64,000 nucleotides of DNA from Lachnospiraceae bacterium (GCA_017395635.1 JAFQOE010000020.1:36730-100729); one strand, 5' to 3'. Positions 26,286-36,319 are shown, counted from the stretch's first letter. Program-made: numbers and translations. The notes: generated by a model not told the origin, from the letters alone.

Positions 26286-28244
26286 CTAATTTTGAATACG
26301 CTTAAATTTACGTTCTATTTCCGTTTTTGTCAAGGAAATCATTGTTGGCCTTCCGTGCGGACAATTATAAGGATTATCTAGTGTCAACAGTTCGTCAATC
26401 AGTGTATCTGCTTCCATTGTTGTAATTTCCGTGTTTCCCTTGATTGCTGCTTTACAAGCCATAGTAGATAATTTTTCTACGAAGAAATCTATACTAATTG
26501 ATCCAATATCCTCTGTCAGAGCATTTAATAATTCGTCAAATAAATGCTGTGGATTAACACCCATAATATCATCCGGCATAGCACGAACCACAATGGAATC
26601 ATCTCCAAAATCTTCAATATCAAAACCTGTCTGTTCAAAAAAATCCAAATGATTCATTACAGTGGTGTGTTCAATGCTATCCAAATGAAGTACCTTAGCA
26701 GGTAATAACTGTTGGGATAATGTCTGTTTGTTTGACATTTGTTTCATTAGACGTTCAAACATGACTTTTTCATGTGCCGCGTGTTGGTCTACAATATACA
26801 TTTTTTCATCATATTCAATCATCCAATAGGTTTTGAATACCTGTCCGATTAATCGATGTTTCTTTCTTGCGCCCTCAGAAATGAATTGTTCTACTGGTAT
26901 AGAAAATTGTTCATTTGTTGCTTCCGTTTGCGTAACATTGTCTTCTTTTATCTGAATTACAGATTTCGCTACATCTTCCGTTTCTGGCAAAACATGAACT
27001 GTTGGGATATGGGATGAAACATCTTGCAACGGTTTTGCCTGAACCTCGATTGTTTTATCCACATTATTTCCTTGTGGTTTATCAGGTGATGTTATCTTTG
27101 ATTCTTGCTTTATTTCATGCTCTGTTACTTTTTGTTGATAACGCAATGCTCTCGCTTTGTTTTCAAACGGTTCCGGTACATTAGTTGTTTGTTTCTTTTG
27201 TTGTTCTATGGTAATAGCGCGCTCCTCTTTCGCTGTTCGAAGAGACACATCTTGAATCATTTCCTCACTCAATAAAACCTGACGAACACTGGTTTTTACA
27301 AAGTCAAATAACTGTTCGCCATCGGCATATTTGAATTCCATTTTCGTAGGATGGACATTAACATCTAATTTGTTGCTATCTAGAGTGAAATGTAATGCTG
27401 TAAATGGGAATTTATGTATCATAACAAAGGATTTATATGCTTCTTCAATGGCTTTTGTTACAATATTGCTTCGTATATAACGTCCATTAACAAAGTAATG
27501 TTCAAAACTGCGATTTCCTTTGGACACATAAGCTTTTCCAACATAACCTTCCACCGTAAAATCTCCTATGGAGCGTTTAACAGGCAACAAATTACTTGAA
27601 ACATCTTTACCATATAAGTGATAAATCACATCTTGTAGCTTACCGTTACCGGATGTGGCAATTTTGTTATTTCCGTTAATAATATATTTGAAAGAAACTT
27701 CTGGTTTTGACAAAGCAAGTCTGGTTATCAATTCCGTAATATAACTGCCTTCTGTCATAGCAGTTTTTAGGAACTTCTTTCTGGCAGGAACGTTGTAAAA
27801 TAAATTACGTACAATAACGGTTGTACCTGTCGGTGCGCCAATCTCCTCACATGCAATTTCTTTACTTCCATGAATTTCATAACGCAGGCCGGTCAAATCA
27901 TGCGCAGTTTTTGTAATACATTCTACTTGTGCTACAGCAGAAATACTGGCAAGAGCTTCACCTCGGAATCCTAGGGAACTTACACTTAATAAATCCTCAA
28001 TTGTCATAATTTTACTGGTGGCATGACGAATAAATGCAGTGGGAACCTCTTCTTTTGGGATTCCGGCACCATTATCTGTAATTCGTATAAACGACATACC
28101 GCCATCTTTAATTTCTACAGTTACTGCAGTTGCACCTGCATCAATGGCATTTTCTACTAATTCTTTGACTACAGAGGATGGTCTTTCTACTACTTCGCCT
28201 GCCGCTATTTTATTAATGGTTGCCTGGTCTAAAACCTTAATCAT
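26286..28244 (-). CDS. mutL: MutL, DNA mismatch repair protein with endonuclease motif
   Basis: Couples mismatch recognition by MutS to strand removal. The N-terminal GHKL ATPase shows IAAGEVVERPSSVVKELVEN, DNGAGI and GFRGEALASI. The C-terminal domain has the endonuclease motif DQHAAHEKVMFE (near residue 490) and CPHGRPTMI, so this MutL should nick DNA itself, as expected in a bacterium without MutH. A poorly conserved Gln/Glu/Lys-rich linker joins the two. Length is 652 from ATG 28244, which has AAGGAG five bases before it. It follows a small 2H gene and mutS. Confidence 0.96.
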   Translation of the reverse strand: MIKVLDQATINKIAAGEVVERPSSVVKELVENAIDAGATAVTVEIKDGGMSFIRITDNGAGIPKEEVPTAFIRHATSKIMTIEDLLSVSSLGFRGEALASISAVAQVECITKTAHDLTGLRYEIHGSKEIACEEIGAPTGTTVIVRNLFYNVPARKKFLKTAMTEGSYITELITRLALSKPEVSFKYIINGNNKIATSGNGKLQDVIYHLYGKDVSSNLLPVKRSIGDFTVEGYVGKAYVSKGNRSFEHYFVNGRYIRSNIVTKAIEEAYKSFVMIHKFPFTALHFTLDSNKLDVNVHPTKMEFKYADGEQLFDFVKTSVRQVLLSEEMIQDVSLRTAKEERAITIEQQKKQTTNVPEPFENKARALRYQQKVTEHEIKQESKITSPDKPQGNNVDKTIEVQAKPLQDVSSHIPTVHVLPETEDVAKSVIQIKEDNVTQTEATNEQFSIPVEQFISEGARKKHRLIGQVFKTYWMIEYDEKMYIVDQHAAHEKVMFERLMKQMSNKQTLSQQLLPAKVLHLDSIEHTTVMNHLDFFEQTGFDIEDFGDDSIVVRAMPDDIMGVNPQHLFDELLNALTEDIGSISIDFFVEKLSTMACKAAIKGNTEITTMEADTLIDELLTLDNPYNCPHGRPTMISLTKTEIERKFKRIQN

Positions 28245-28292
28245 ATATTTGCTCCTTATCATTCTAATTGAGATATTACGCTATTGCGAAAC

Positions 28293-28820
28293 TCATTCGC
28301 TCAAATTATATGTCATGATATCTTCATAAGGATTCGTCTTTGCAAGTCCTAATTTTGTAATTCTACCTTCAAAAGGTCCGAATTGATGTTGTAACACCTG
28401 AAATGCAATTTGCATTTCTTCTCTGGATAGTTGTTTGCCAATGGTTGTGTGTGGCATCCAGTTAAATGGTCGATAATATGGACTTAACTGAACGCCATCT
28501 ATTTGTTTCAATGCGTCGGTAATATCTTCGCATAATCGATGAAGATAGGTATTTAATACCGGCGAAAGATATATTACATAGGGTAAAAACATTCCAACGG
28601 AAGTCCACTGAATTGTACCTTGTTGTAGTTGGCCAATACTTTGTTCAAATAAAGACATTGCAAGGCCAATATCATTGGTTTTAAAAGAGGATATTGTGAT
28701 ATGCGGTGGCACTTTTCCATCTACCATACAATAATTGCCGGTTTTTTTGGCTACTTGATTTATGTATTGCTGGATTCTATTGTTGGTTTCCTCGTCAAGA
28801 TACGCTGAAATCAAATACAA
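28293..28820 (-). CDS. 2H phosphoesterase / 2'-5' RNA ligase-like protein between mutS and mutL
   Basis: A 175-residue member of the two-histidine phosphoesterase superfamily. The paired HxT/S motifs are PPHITISSF (about residue 40) and MPHTTIG (about residue 127). Relatives act on 2',3'-cyclic or 2'-5' phosphodiester RNA ends. It begins with TTG (28820) after GGAAGAGGTG. It is inserted between mutS and mutL with gaps below 50 bases and is probably co-transcribed with them. The substrate is unknown. Confidence 0.82.
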   Translation of the reverse strand: MYLISAYLDEETNNRIQQYINQVAKKTGNYCMVDGKVPPHITISSFKTNDIGLAMSLFEQSIGQLQQGTIQWTSVGMFLPYVIYLSPVLNTYLHRLCEDITDALKQIDGVQLSPYYRPFNWMPHTTIGKQLSREEMQIAFQVLQHQFGPFEGRITKLGLAKTNPYEDIMTYNLSE

Positions 28821-28869
28821 AATTAATCACCTCTTCCGCCATTTCTTCTATTGTTAAAAAATGCGCTTT

Positions 28870-31524
28870 CTACTTTAATCTGTCTTGTAAATCGCTCAAA
28901 TACAATAATGCTTTCATTGGTGTCATATTTGATAAGTCTAAAGACTTGATATCTGCAACGACACTGGATTCTTCTGCGTTACCAAAGAGAGATAGCTGTC
29001 CGTCTGCTTCTTTTGACTTTCCTTTGCTTCCCTTTGCTTTGGTTACAGTATCCTCTAATACTTTCGGCATAATATCTGCAGCCGATGTCACGTTGATGTC
29101 GTGCTCGGATAATTCTGCCGAAATTTCCTTTGCTCTTGCAAGGACAACTTCAGGCACGCCTGCAAGTTTTGCTACCTGAATACCATAACTCTTATCTGCT
29201 CCACCTTTAATAATCTTACGAAGGAATACAATATCGTCTCCGGATTCTTTGACAGATATACAATAGTTATTAACACCTTCTAATTTGCCCTCTAACTCCG
29301 TCAATTCATGATAGTGTGTTGCAAATAAAGTTTTTGCACCTAATAAATCCGTAGAACTGATATATTCTACTACTGCCCATGCAATGGATAATCCGTCATA
29401 GGTAGAGGTTCCACGACCGATTTCATCTAATATTAATAAGCTGTTAGATGTGGCATTGCGAAGAATATTGGCCACTTCGCTCATTTCAACCATAAATGTA
29501 CTTTGTCCGGAAGCAAGATCATCTGATGCACCTACACGGGTAAAAATACGGTCTACAATTCCAATATCCGCTGATGCAGCTGGTACATAGGAACCAATCT
29601 GTGCCATTAATACAATTAAGGCAACCTGACGCATATAGGTGGATTTACCAGCCATATTGGGACCTGTAATAATAGATACACGATTCAAGTCGTTATCCAA
29701 GACGGTATCGTTGGTGATAAAGGAATCATTATCTAACACCTTTTCGACTACAGGATGGCGTCCTTCCTTGATATCAATTCTTCCTTCTGTATTAATAGAT
29801 GGTCTGATAAAATGATTCTTTTCCGCAACATATGCTAAAGATGCCAAAGCATCCAAATCTGCGATGATTTTAGCTGTTTTTTGAACACGCTTTACCTCTT
29901 TTGCAAGATTTTCTCTCACTTCCACAAACAAATCATATTCTAATCCGTACAAACGGTCTTCTGCTCCCAATATCTTCCCTGCAATATCTTCTAATTCGTC
30001 TGTAGAATAACGCTCTGAATTAGCAAGGGTCTGTTTGCGAATAAAATGTTCCGGTACCAAATCCTTATAGGAATTGGTTACGTCAAAATAATATCCGAAT
30101 ACTTTATTGAATTTGATTTTCAAGTTTTTGATTCCGGTTGATTCACGCTCTCTGGTTTCTAGGTCTATCAACCACCCCTTGCCATCAGACTTGGCACTTT
30201 TCAATGTATCAACAGATTCGTTATAACCATCTTTGATGATTCCACCTTCTTTTACAAGAATAGGTGGTTCATCTGTAATTGCATCTTCAATTAACTGATA
30301 TAAATCCGTCAATTCATCTAATTCATGTTCGTATTCTGCAAGTAACCCTTTATCAAACTCGCGTAATATCGTTCGTACATGCGGTAAAATAGCAATTGAA
30401 TTCTTAAAGGCAATCAAATCCCTTGGATTGGCTGTTTTTAACGTAATTCGAGTCATTAATCGTTCCAGATCATAAACAGCATTCAAGTATTCGCGAAGCT
30501 CATCTCTTGTAATCATGGAATCGTTGAAATTCTCAATCGCATCCAAACGATTTTCAATCATTTCTTTACGGATACAAGGTTGTTCAACCATGGAACGTAA
30601 AGTTCTGGCACCCATAGCCGTTTTAGTTTTGTCCAATACCCATAGCAAAGAACCACGCTTATTTTTGTCACGCATGGTTTCACAAAGCTCCAGATTTCTT
30701 CTGGAAGCACTATCCAACACTACATAATCTTCTACGTGATATGTTTGAATATGATTAATGTGGTCTACTGCTCCCTTTTGTGTGTCTTTCAAATAATAAA
30801 GCAAACAGCCCACAGAACGGAGCGCCTGCGGGTAATCCTTTAATCCGAGTCCTTCCACATTCATCAAATGAAATTGATCCTTGATAAGACTCTCGTTCAT
30901 ATCATAGTCATAATACCAGTCTTCCATAACGGAAATCATAGTATGTTCTTTCTCTTTAAGAGTGGATAGGCTAATGCCGATACTACCATGCTTTTCTATT
31001 GGGACAGCCTCATTTACAAGTATTTCAACTGGTGCAAATTTGGAAATCTCATCCATTACTTTATTCATAGATTCTACTTCTGTTGTAAAGAAATCACCTG
31101 TTGTTATATCTGCAAAAGAAATTCCGTATTTATCATCGTAAAAAATACTCATAAGATAATTATTCTTTGTTTCGTTAAGACTTCCGGTACTCATATTGGT
31201 ACCAGGCGTTACAATTTTTACTACCTCACGCTTTACAAGTCCTTTTGCTTGTTTTGGATCCTCTACCTGCTCGCAAATAGCAACTTTATAGCCTTTTTCA
31301 ACCAAACGATTCATGTAGTTTTCGTATGCATGAAATGGAATACCGCACATCGGAGCACGTTCTTCCATACCACAATCTTTACCGGTTAGTGTGATTTCAA
31401 GCTCTCTAGAGGCTGTAATAGCATCTTCAAAGAACATTTCATAAAAGTCACCTAGTCGGTAGAATAATATACAGTCCTTGTACTCTTCTTTTGTTTTGCA
31501 GTACATTTCCATCATAGGGGTCAT
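28870..31524 (-). CDS. mutS: MutS, DNA mismatch recognition protein
   Basis: Mismatch sensor ATPase of 884 residues. The mismatch-contacting Phe-x-Glu motif is F27-Y28-E29 in LGDFYEMF. The connector, lever and clamp regions follow, and the ATPase has GPNMAGKSTYMRQ (about 620-632), DDLASGQSTFMVEM, LLILDEIGRGTSTYDG and FATHYHEL. The C-terminal TPMKALLYLSDLQDRLK is the tetramerisation/MutL-contact tail. ATG 31524 with GAGGA was chosen over the upstream extension to 31572, which lacks a ribosome site and homology. Confidence 0.97.
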   Translation of the reverse strand: MTPMMEMYCKTKEEYKDCILFYRLGDFYEMFFEDAITASRELEITLTGKDCGMEERAPMCGIPFHAYENYMNRLVEKGYKVAICEQVEDPKQAKGLVKREVVKIVTPGTNMSTGSLNETKNNYLMSIFYDDKYGISFADITTGDFFTTEVESMNKVMDEISKFAPVEILVNEAVPIEKHGSIGISLSTLKEKEHTMISVMEDWYYDYDMNESLIKDQFHLMNVEGLGLKDYPQALRSVGCLLYYLKDTQKGAVDHINHIQTYHVEDYVVLDSASRRNLELCETMRDKNKRGSLLWVLDKTKTAMGARTLRSMVEQPCIRKEMIENRLDAIENFNDSMITRDELREYLNAVYDLERLMTRITLKTANPRDLIAFKNSIAILPHVRTILREFDKGLLAEYEHELDELTDLYQLIEDAITDEPPILVKEGGIIKDGYNESVDTLKSAKSDGKGWLIDLETRERESTGIKNLKIKFNKVFGYYFDVTNSYKDLVPEHFIRKQTLANSERYSTDELEDIAGKILGAEDRLYGLEYDLFVEVRENLAKEVKRVQKTAKIIADLDALASLAYVAEKNHFIRPSINTEGRIDIKEGRHPVVEKVLDNDSFITNDTVLDNDLNRVSIITGPNMAGKSTYMRQVALIVLMAQIGSYVPAASADIGIVDRIFTRVGASDDLASGQSTFMVEMSEVANILRNATSNSLLILDEIGRGTSTYDGLSIAWAVVEYISSTDLLGAKTLFATHYHELTELEGKLEGVNNYCISVKESGDDIVFLRKIIKGGADKSYGIQVAKLAGVPEVVLARAKEISAELSEHDINVTSAADIMPKVLEDTVTKAKGSKGKSKEADGQLSLFGNAEESSVVADIKSLDLSNMTPMKALLYLSDLQDRLK

Positions 31525-31559
31525 TTGCTTGTCCTCTTTCTTATAATTTGTTGTATATT

Positions 31560-32267
31560 TCAATGATTCCAAATTATTGCAGTTTCAGATAAAATTTTTT
31601 TTACATCATCTTGATTAATTGATGTTAACTGAGCAATTTCATTTATATTCATTTTGGAATGGGTTGTTGCATAACTAATCACTTTTGATATATTTTCTAG
31701 TGAATATTCTTCAAATTCCGGATGACGTTCTTTCACCTTTACTTCCACATCATAATTAGTATCTGTATATGGAATATTATTCGGACATACATATTGAAAT
31801 TCGGGTACATATTTATTATCGAATCGAAATGCTTGTTCAAGTAAGGGGCTGATTATTGCACGTTCTTGCCATGTAAAACCAGAATATGTAATTACTCCTA
31901 TTATTTTTAAATACTTTCCGTCTTGAAATCTTTGTTCTTCTGTAAACACATACATTGATTTAAAATAATATTTTTTAAGAATCAAGAAATAATATTCATT
32001 GACATTATATTTTGTATTAAATTTTTGCTTTAATATGTTTTGTCTGGATTTATCATCAGGTCTGTTTAAAATAAATGGGGATAGACAAATCGGTATAACA
32101 TAAACATTATTGTTCGCATCAGCAAACGGAAAATGAAAATACGACATATCTTCTATATGTTCAAGCGGAATTCTAAGTCCATCATATGTTAGCAGATGCA
32201 TTTTTTTTAGTTCATCTCTTTTGTCAGGATATTCATCTAGATATGCAAATTTAAAATCATCATTCAT
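31560..32267 (-). CDS. Unknown protein with possible C-terminal helix-turn-helix
   Basis: I do not recognise this 235-residue protein. It is rich in Tyr, Phe and Asn and has no signal peptide or membrane helix. The last 50 residues (SKVISYATTHSKMNINEIAQ followed by LTSINQDDVKKILSE) look like a small helix-turn-helix, similar to the DNA-binding ends of some regulators. GAAGGAA seven bases before the ATG indicates a real gene. It separates the miaB group from mutS, with 114 bases before it, and looks even more AT-rich than its neighbours, which may mark a later insertion. Confidence 0.7.
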   Translation of the reverse strand: MNDDFKFAYLDEYPDKRDELKKMHLLTYDGLRIPLEHIEDMSYFHFPFADANNNVYVIPICLSPFILNRPDDKSRQNILKQKFNTKYNVNEYYFLILKKYYFKSMYVFTEEQRFQDGKYLKIIGVITYSGFTWQERAIISPLLEQAFRFDNKYVPEFQYVCPNNIPYTDTNYDVEVKVKERHPEFEEYSLENISKVISYATTHSKMNINEIAQLTSINQDDVKKILSETAIIWNH

Positions 32268-32381
32268 TTTAGCATTCCTTCTCTTGTAAATTTTATATAA
32301 TTATAAGAATATTCACTACAATAATTAGACTTGCAACTACCACATATAGTATACTAGCTATCAAAGCATACTTTTAAATAA

Positions 32382-32666
32382 TTAATTATCTTTTCTTGCT
32401 TCTTCATATGCTGAATCATCTTCTGTGTTAGATTCACTCATATGTTCTACTTTCATATATTTCATGGTTTGTAACAAATCGTTGTAGTTTTCGCATGGAA
32501 TTGTAGCATTCTCATCTTCCTTAACTGTGGATTCGTATGTGTCATAGGCAGCATTTTCTGCTACTTCCTCCAACATATCTGCATTTTCAGAAATATTCAG
32601 TTCTTGTGCGTTGAATGCGTCTAAAGAGTTAATTCCGCCGATTGGGCTATTAATCTTAAGTGCCAT
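32382..32666 (-). CDS. Small acidic protein of unknown function after miaB
   Basis: A 94-residue acidic protein (many Glu, Asp and Asn) with no membrane segment and one cysteine. AAAGAAAGGTGG lies 8 bases before ATG 32666; GTG 32678 and ATG 32672 are alternatives. It starts 23 bases after miaB and is probably co-transcribed. No family was recognised. The short N-terminal ALKINSPIGGINSLDAF could be a docking motif, but that is a guess. Confidence 0.65.
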   Translation of the reverse strand: MALKINSPIGGINSLDAFNAQELNISENADMLEEVAENAAYDTYESTVKEDENATIPCENYNDLLQTMKYMKVEHMSESNTEDDSAYEEARKDN

Positions 32667-32689
32667 ACACATTACCACCTTTCTTTTGT

Positions 32690-34108
32690 TTACACACGTT
32701 CGCCAATATAATAGAATCCTTTGGATTTAATTAGTTTCACATTTTGGAAGGTTCCGATTAAAGACGCATCTCCAGGGAAGTGAACCAAAATATTGTTGGA
32801 TAATCTTCCGGTTAACAAGCTGTCATCCTGTTCATCCAAACCTTCTACCAATACTTCCATAATCTTTCCTTGATCTTTGCTACAGGTTTCCTTCGCAATG
32901 TCCTGCACCTCTTTCAATAATCGATCAAAACGTTCTTTAATCTCTTCCTCTGTTGCAGCAAATTCCATTGTGGCTGCAGGTGTTCCGGTACGCTTGGAAT
33001 AAATAAACGTAAATGCAGAATCAAAGCGAACTTTTCTTACCACATCTAACGTTTCTTCAATGTCTGCTTCTGTTTCTGTAGGGAAACCAACAATGATATC
33101 CGTTGTAAGGGATATATCCGGAATTGCAGTTTTAATTTTCTCAACCAATGCCAAATAATCTTCTTTTGTGTAACGACGATTCATATCCGCTAACACTTTG
33201 GTGCTACCTGACTGCATTGGTAAATGTAAATGCTTACAAATTTTCTTAGACTTTGCCATAACAGCAATCAACTCATCGGATAAATCCTTAGGATGAGAAG
33301 TCATAAAACGAATTCTCTTCAATCCTTCGATTTCTTCGATTTGTTCTAATAGTTGAGCAAATGAAAGTGGATTTTCCAAGTTCTTACCATAAGAGTTAAC
33401 GTTCTGTCCCAAAAGCATTACTTCTACCACGCCATCCGCAACCAAATTCTTGATTTCAGCAATAATATCTTCCGGTTTTCTCGAACGTTCCCTACCGCGA
33501 ACATAAGGTACGATACAATAGCTACAGAAGTTATTGCAACCAAACATAATGTTAACACCACATTTGAAATCGTATTTGCGGTCACTTGGAAGGTCTTCAA
33601 CGATTTCGGTTGTACCTTCCCAGATATCAATTACCATTCCTTTAGAATTCAACTTGTTTTCGATTAATTCTGCCAATTTGAATACGTTATGGGTACCAAA
33701 AATAATATCAACGTGTCGATAGCTCTGTTTGATCTTCTCAACAACCAAACTTTCCTGCATCATACAACCACAAAGGGCAATCAACATGTTAGGATTTTTC
33801 TTCTTATATTTTTTGAGTTGACCAAGTCTTCCGTATACACGAAGATTTGCATTTTCGCGAACAGTACAGGTGTTCATAATAAGAAAATCCGCATCTTCAC
33901 TTTCGGAACGAACATATCCAATTGTCTCCAGGATACCTTCTAATTTCTCGCTGTCCTTTGCATTCATCTGACAGCCAAAACAAACACTGCAATACGTAAG
34001 TGGTCGGCCAAGCTCTTCTGTTTTCTTGGCAATTCTTACTTTCAGACGTTCCATAATTTCTTTTTGCTTTAAAGCTTCTAGTTCATTTATATTCTGTTCG
34101 GTTCTCAT
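32690..34108 (-). CDS. miaB: MiaB, tRNA-2-methylthio-N6-dimethylallyladenosine synthase
   Basis: Radical SAM methylthiotransferase acting on the i6A37 base made by MiaA. The N-terminal UPF0004 domain carries three cluster cysteines (FGCQMNAKDSE, NTCTVREN, LCGCMMQE). The radical SAM motif is CNNFCSYCIVPYVRGRE, and a C-terminal TRAM domain (EVLVEG ... VKLIKSKGFYYIGE) binds tRNA. ATG 34108 with GGAG six bases upstream gives 472 residues; ATG 34120 overlaps that site. Confidence 0.96.
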   Translation of the reverse strand: MRTEQNINELEALKQKEIMERLKVRIAKKTEELGRPLTYCSVCFGCQMNAKDSEKLEGILETIGYVRSESEDADFLIMNTCTVRENANLRVYGRLGQLKKYKKKNPNMLIALCGCMMQESLVVEKIKQSYRHVDIIFGTHNVFKLAELIENKLNSKGMVIDIWEGTTEIVEDLPSDRKYDFKCGVNIMFGCNNFCSYCIVPYVRGRERSRKPEDIIAEIKNLVADGVVEVMLLGQNVNSYGKNLENPLSFAQLLEQIEEIEGLKRIRFMTSHPKDLSDELIAVMAKSKKICKHLHLPMQSGSTKVLADMNRRYTKEDYLALVEKIKTAIPDISLTTDIIVGFPTETEADIEETLDVVRKVRFDSAFTFIYSKRTGTPAATMEFAATEEEIKERFDRLLKEVQDIAKETCSKDQGKIMEVLVEGLDEQDDSLLTGRLSNNILVHFPGDASLIGTFQNVKLIKSKGFYYIGERV

Positions 34109-34130
34109 TTTTATCTCCATTCTAATATAC

Positions 34131-36035
34131 CTAGTTAGAAATACTATGCATAATCTCTTTCAATGCTAAAGGCAGGAATGGTTTTGTTAGATAATCCTCT
34201 ACACCATGTTCTGCTGCTTTTTCCAAAGTTTCTATATTTTTGTCGCCTGTCATAAAAACAACAGGAATATTATATTGTTCTTTTATGAGTGAAAGCGCTT
34301 CAAAACCATCCATTTCCGGCATAATCAAATCCAATAATATAAGATTAATTTCTTGGTTTTCCAGAATGCTTAATGCTTCTTTAACACTACAAGCACCTAT
34401 GATCTCATACATTTGCTCATCTTTCATGATAAGCTCTATCATTTTAATGTTCATTGGTTCGTCGTCAACAATGAGTACTCTTTTTTGAAGAGATTTGGTT
34501 TCCTTTAGAGTATAAGATTTGTCTTCGTCTATCATCTGCAACATAATGTTAGCAATATCAGGATCAAACTGTGTTCCTCTTCCTTTTTCAATTTCAGAAC
34601 GTATAACATCTTGTGGTAATGCATTACGATAGCTTCGATTACTTGCCATAGCATCATACGTATCTGCCACTCCGATAATTCGTGCAATTTCGGGTATGTT
34701 GTCACCTTTCAAACCGTTAGGATATCCCTTGCCATCAAAGCGTTCATGATGAAATTTGGCTCCGAGAGCGATATGTTTATCATCATAAATATCTTTCAGA
34801 ATATGATAGCTTGTAATTGGATGAACCTTGATTTGTTCGTATTCTTCATCAGTTAGTTTACCCGGTTTGTTAATAATAGAAACAGGAATGCGAATTTTTC
34901 CCACATCATGCAGTAACCCTGCATAATAGATGTCGTTTTGCTCTTTTTCGCTTTTTTTCATACGTTTAGCAATTTCCTTTGAATATTCGGCAACACGGAT
35001 AGAATGACCATTGGTATAACGGTCTTTTGCATCAATGGTACGAACCAGTGCGCGAATGATTTTCTGGTTCATTTCTTCAATTTTGCGATTGCTCTCATAC
35101 TCTCTTCCTAAAGATTGATTGGTTCGAATAAATGTAATGACAAAGAATGAAATGATAAGAAAAGAAATCGCACTACATACAACTATATTACGCTGTAATG
35201 TACTCTGAGACTCCGCAAATAATGCATCATTATTAACAATCATGACAACTTTCCAATTGTTCATAACAGTATCCGAAAATACAGTAACTGTTTCTCCGTT
35301 AAGGTCGCATTGAAAACATTTTTGAGTATTTGTTAACTGCATTAGTAAAGATTTCATATTAGAATCATTGGTTAAATAATTCTTACCTTTTTCTTCGATA
35401 TTCTTATGTGCAACAACCAATCCATTGTTATCCATTACAAATCCATATCCGATATTGTTCAAATTAATGGATTCTGTAATTTCCTGTATACGATCCATTG
35501 TAATGTCTAAAGACAATACACTTTTGTTATCTGATAATAATTTACTAATTGACACCATAACTGTATTGGTCTGTGCGTCCACATATGGAGAAACAAGCGA
35601 AGGTATACCTTTTCCCTCTACAGCTACCGTATACCAATCTCTTGTTGTAGGGTCATATCCGGCATCCGGAACCCAGCCAATCCCATCGATATACTCGTCA
35701 TTAAATAAACCATATATACCGGTAAAATTTTTATCGATATCTTTCTTGTATAGCTTTGATTTGTATACGAGAAAATCTTCAATCTCTTGATTAGACGCAT
35801 TGTTCTCAATCATATATTCTACAGAAGCGGTTGTTGTTTGTACGACATTCATTCCTCTATCCAAATATGCCTCTAATTCTTCTGCAACCAAAGCAAGATT
35901 TGTAGAACCGATATCTTCTATGTTCTTAACATCATTGGAATGAAGGACTGCATAATTATATGCAACCATAATAAACAATGCAATAATAATACTAATTAAT
36001 GTAAATGCATACCATCTTTTCTTTAATCTCTTCAT
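34131..36035 (-). CDS. Membrane sensor with Cache domain, HD-GYP phosphodiesterase and C-terminal receiver
   Basis: Predicted c-di-GMP phosphodiesterase of 634 residues. A first membrane helix (about 10-30), an extracellular double-Cache sensor (with DPTTRDWYTVAV and GYGFVMDNNG), a second helix (about 285-305), a short coiled coil, the HD-GYP domain (HD in LLHDVGKIRIP near residue 374, then KFHHERFDGKGYP) and a receiver with the phospho-aspartate near 568 in LILLDLIMPEMDG. All key HD-GYP residues are present. The receiver at the C-terminus is unusual, since it usually precedes HD-GYP. ATG 36035 follows AAAGGAG. miaB begins 22 bases downstream. Confidence 0.9.
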   Translation of the reverse strand: MKRLKKRWYAFTLISIIIALFIMVAYNYAVLHSNDVKNIEDIGSTNLALVAEELEAYLDRGMNVVQTTTASVEYMIENNASNQEIEDFLVYKSKLYKKDIDKNFTGIYGLFNDEYIDGIGWVPDAGYDPTTRDWYTVAVEGKGIPSLVSPYVDAQTNTVMVSISKLLSDNKSVLSLDITMDRIQEITESINLNNIGYGFVMDNNGLVVAHKNIEEKGKNYLTNDSNMKSLLMQLTNTQKCFQCDLNGETVTVFSDTVMNNWKVVMIVNNDALFAESQSTLQRNIVVCSAISFLIISFFVITFIRTNQSLGREYESNRKIEEMNQKIIRALVRTIDAKDRYTNGHSIRVAEYSKEIAKRMKKSEKEQNDIYYAGLLHDVGKIRIPVSIINKPGKLTDEEYEQIKVHPITSYHILKDIYDDKHIALGAKFHHERFDGKGYPNGLKGDNIPEIARIIGVADTYDAMASNRSYRNALPQDVIRSEIEKGRGTQFDPDIANIMLQMIDEDKSYTLKETKSLQKRVLIVDDEPMNIKMIELIMKDEQMYEIIGACSVKEALSILENQEINLILLDLIMPEMDGFEALSLIKEQYNIPVVFMTGDKNIETLEKAAEHGVEDYLTKPFLPLALKEIMHSISN

Positions 36036-36085
36036 TGATGCGCTCCTTTGTATCAATCAACTCACAATAATCCATAGTTATTCTT

Positions 36086-36114
36086 ATTTTATCTGATTTC
36101 TATTGTATTTACAA
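36086..36114 (-). promoter_or_regulatory. Predicted promoter of the HD-GYP/miaB/mutSL gene chain
   Basis: On the minus strand TTGTAA (36109-36114), a 17-base spacer and TAAAAT (36086-36091), about 50 bases before the HD-GYP start. Confidence 0.5.
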
Positions 36115-36212
36115 CCTTTTGTTCATGAATTTTGTATGACGAAATTGGTATGCAAAACGTATGTGTGACACGTTTTTTTCTATAACAAAATAAAGAATTT
36201 ACTTGCAAAAGG

Positions 36213-36248
36213 AACAAAAACAGTGGAACATAAAAATTGCCCCACTGT
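36213..36248 (-). terminator. Terminator after the kinase/BMP operon
   Basis: On the minus strand ACAGTGG pairs with CCACTGT across a 15-base loop and is followed by TTTTTGTT. It separates the signalling block on its right from the HD-GYP gene on its left. Confidence 0.75.
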
Positions 36249-36319
36249 CTCTTAATCAAATATTTTTGTTATAGTTCCAATATGGTTAGTAGCCTTGTTT
36301 TTTATCTTTTATGAATGAA

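Noticed and set aside
28706..29179. A 157-codon plus-strand open frame overlapping mutS and the 2H gene
   Set aside because: It lies entirely opposite two genes with clear conserved motifs and lacks its own start signals.
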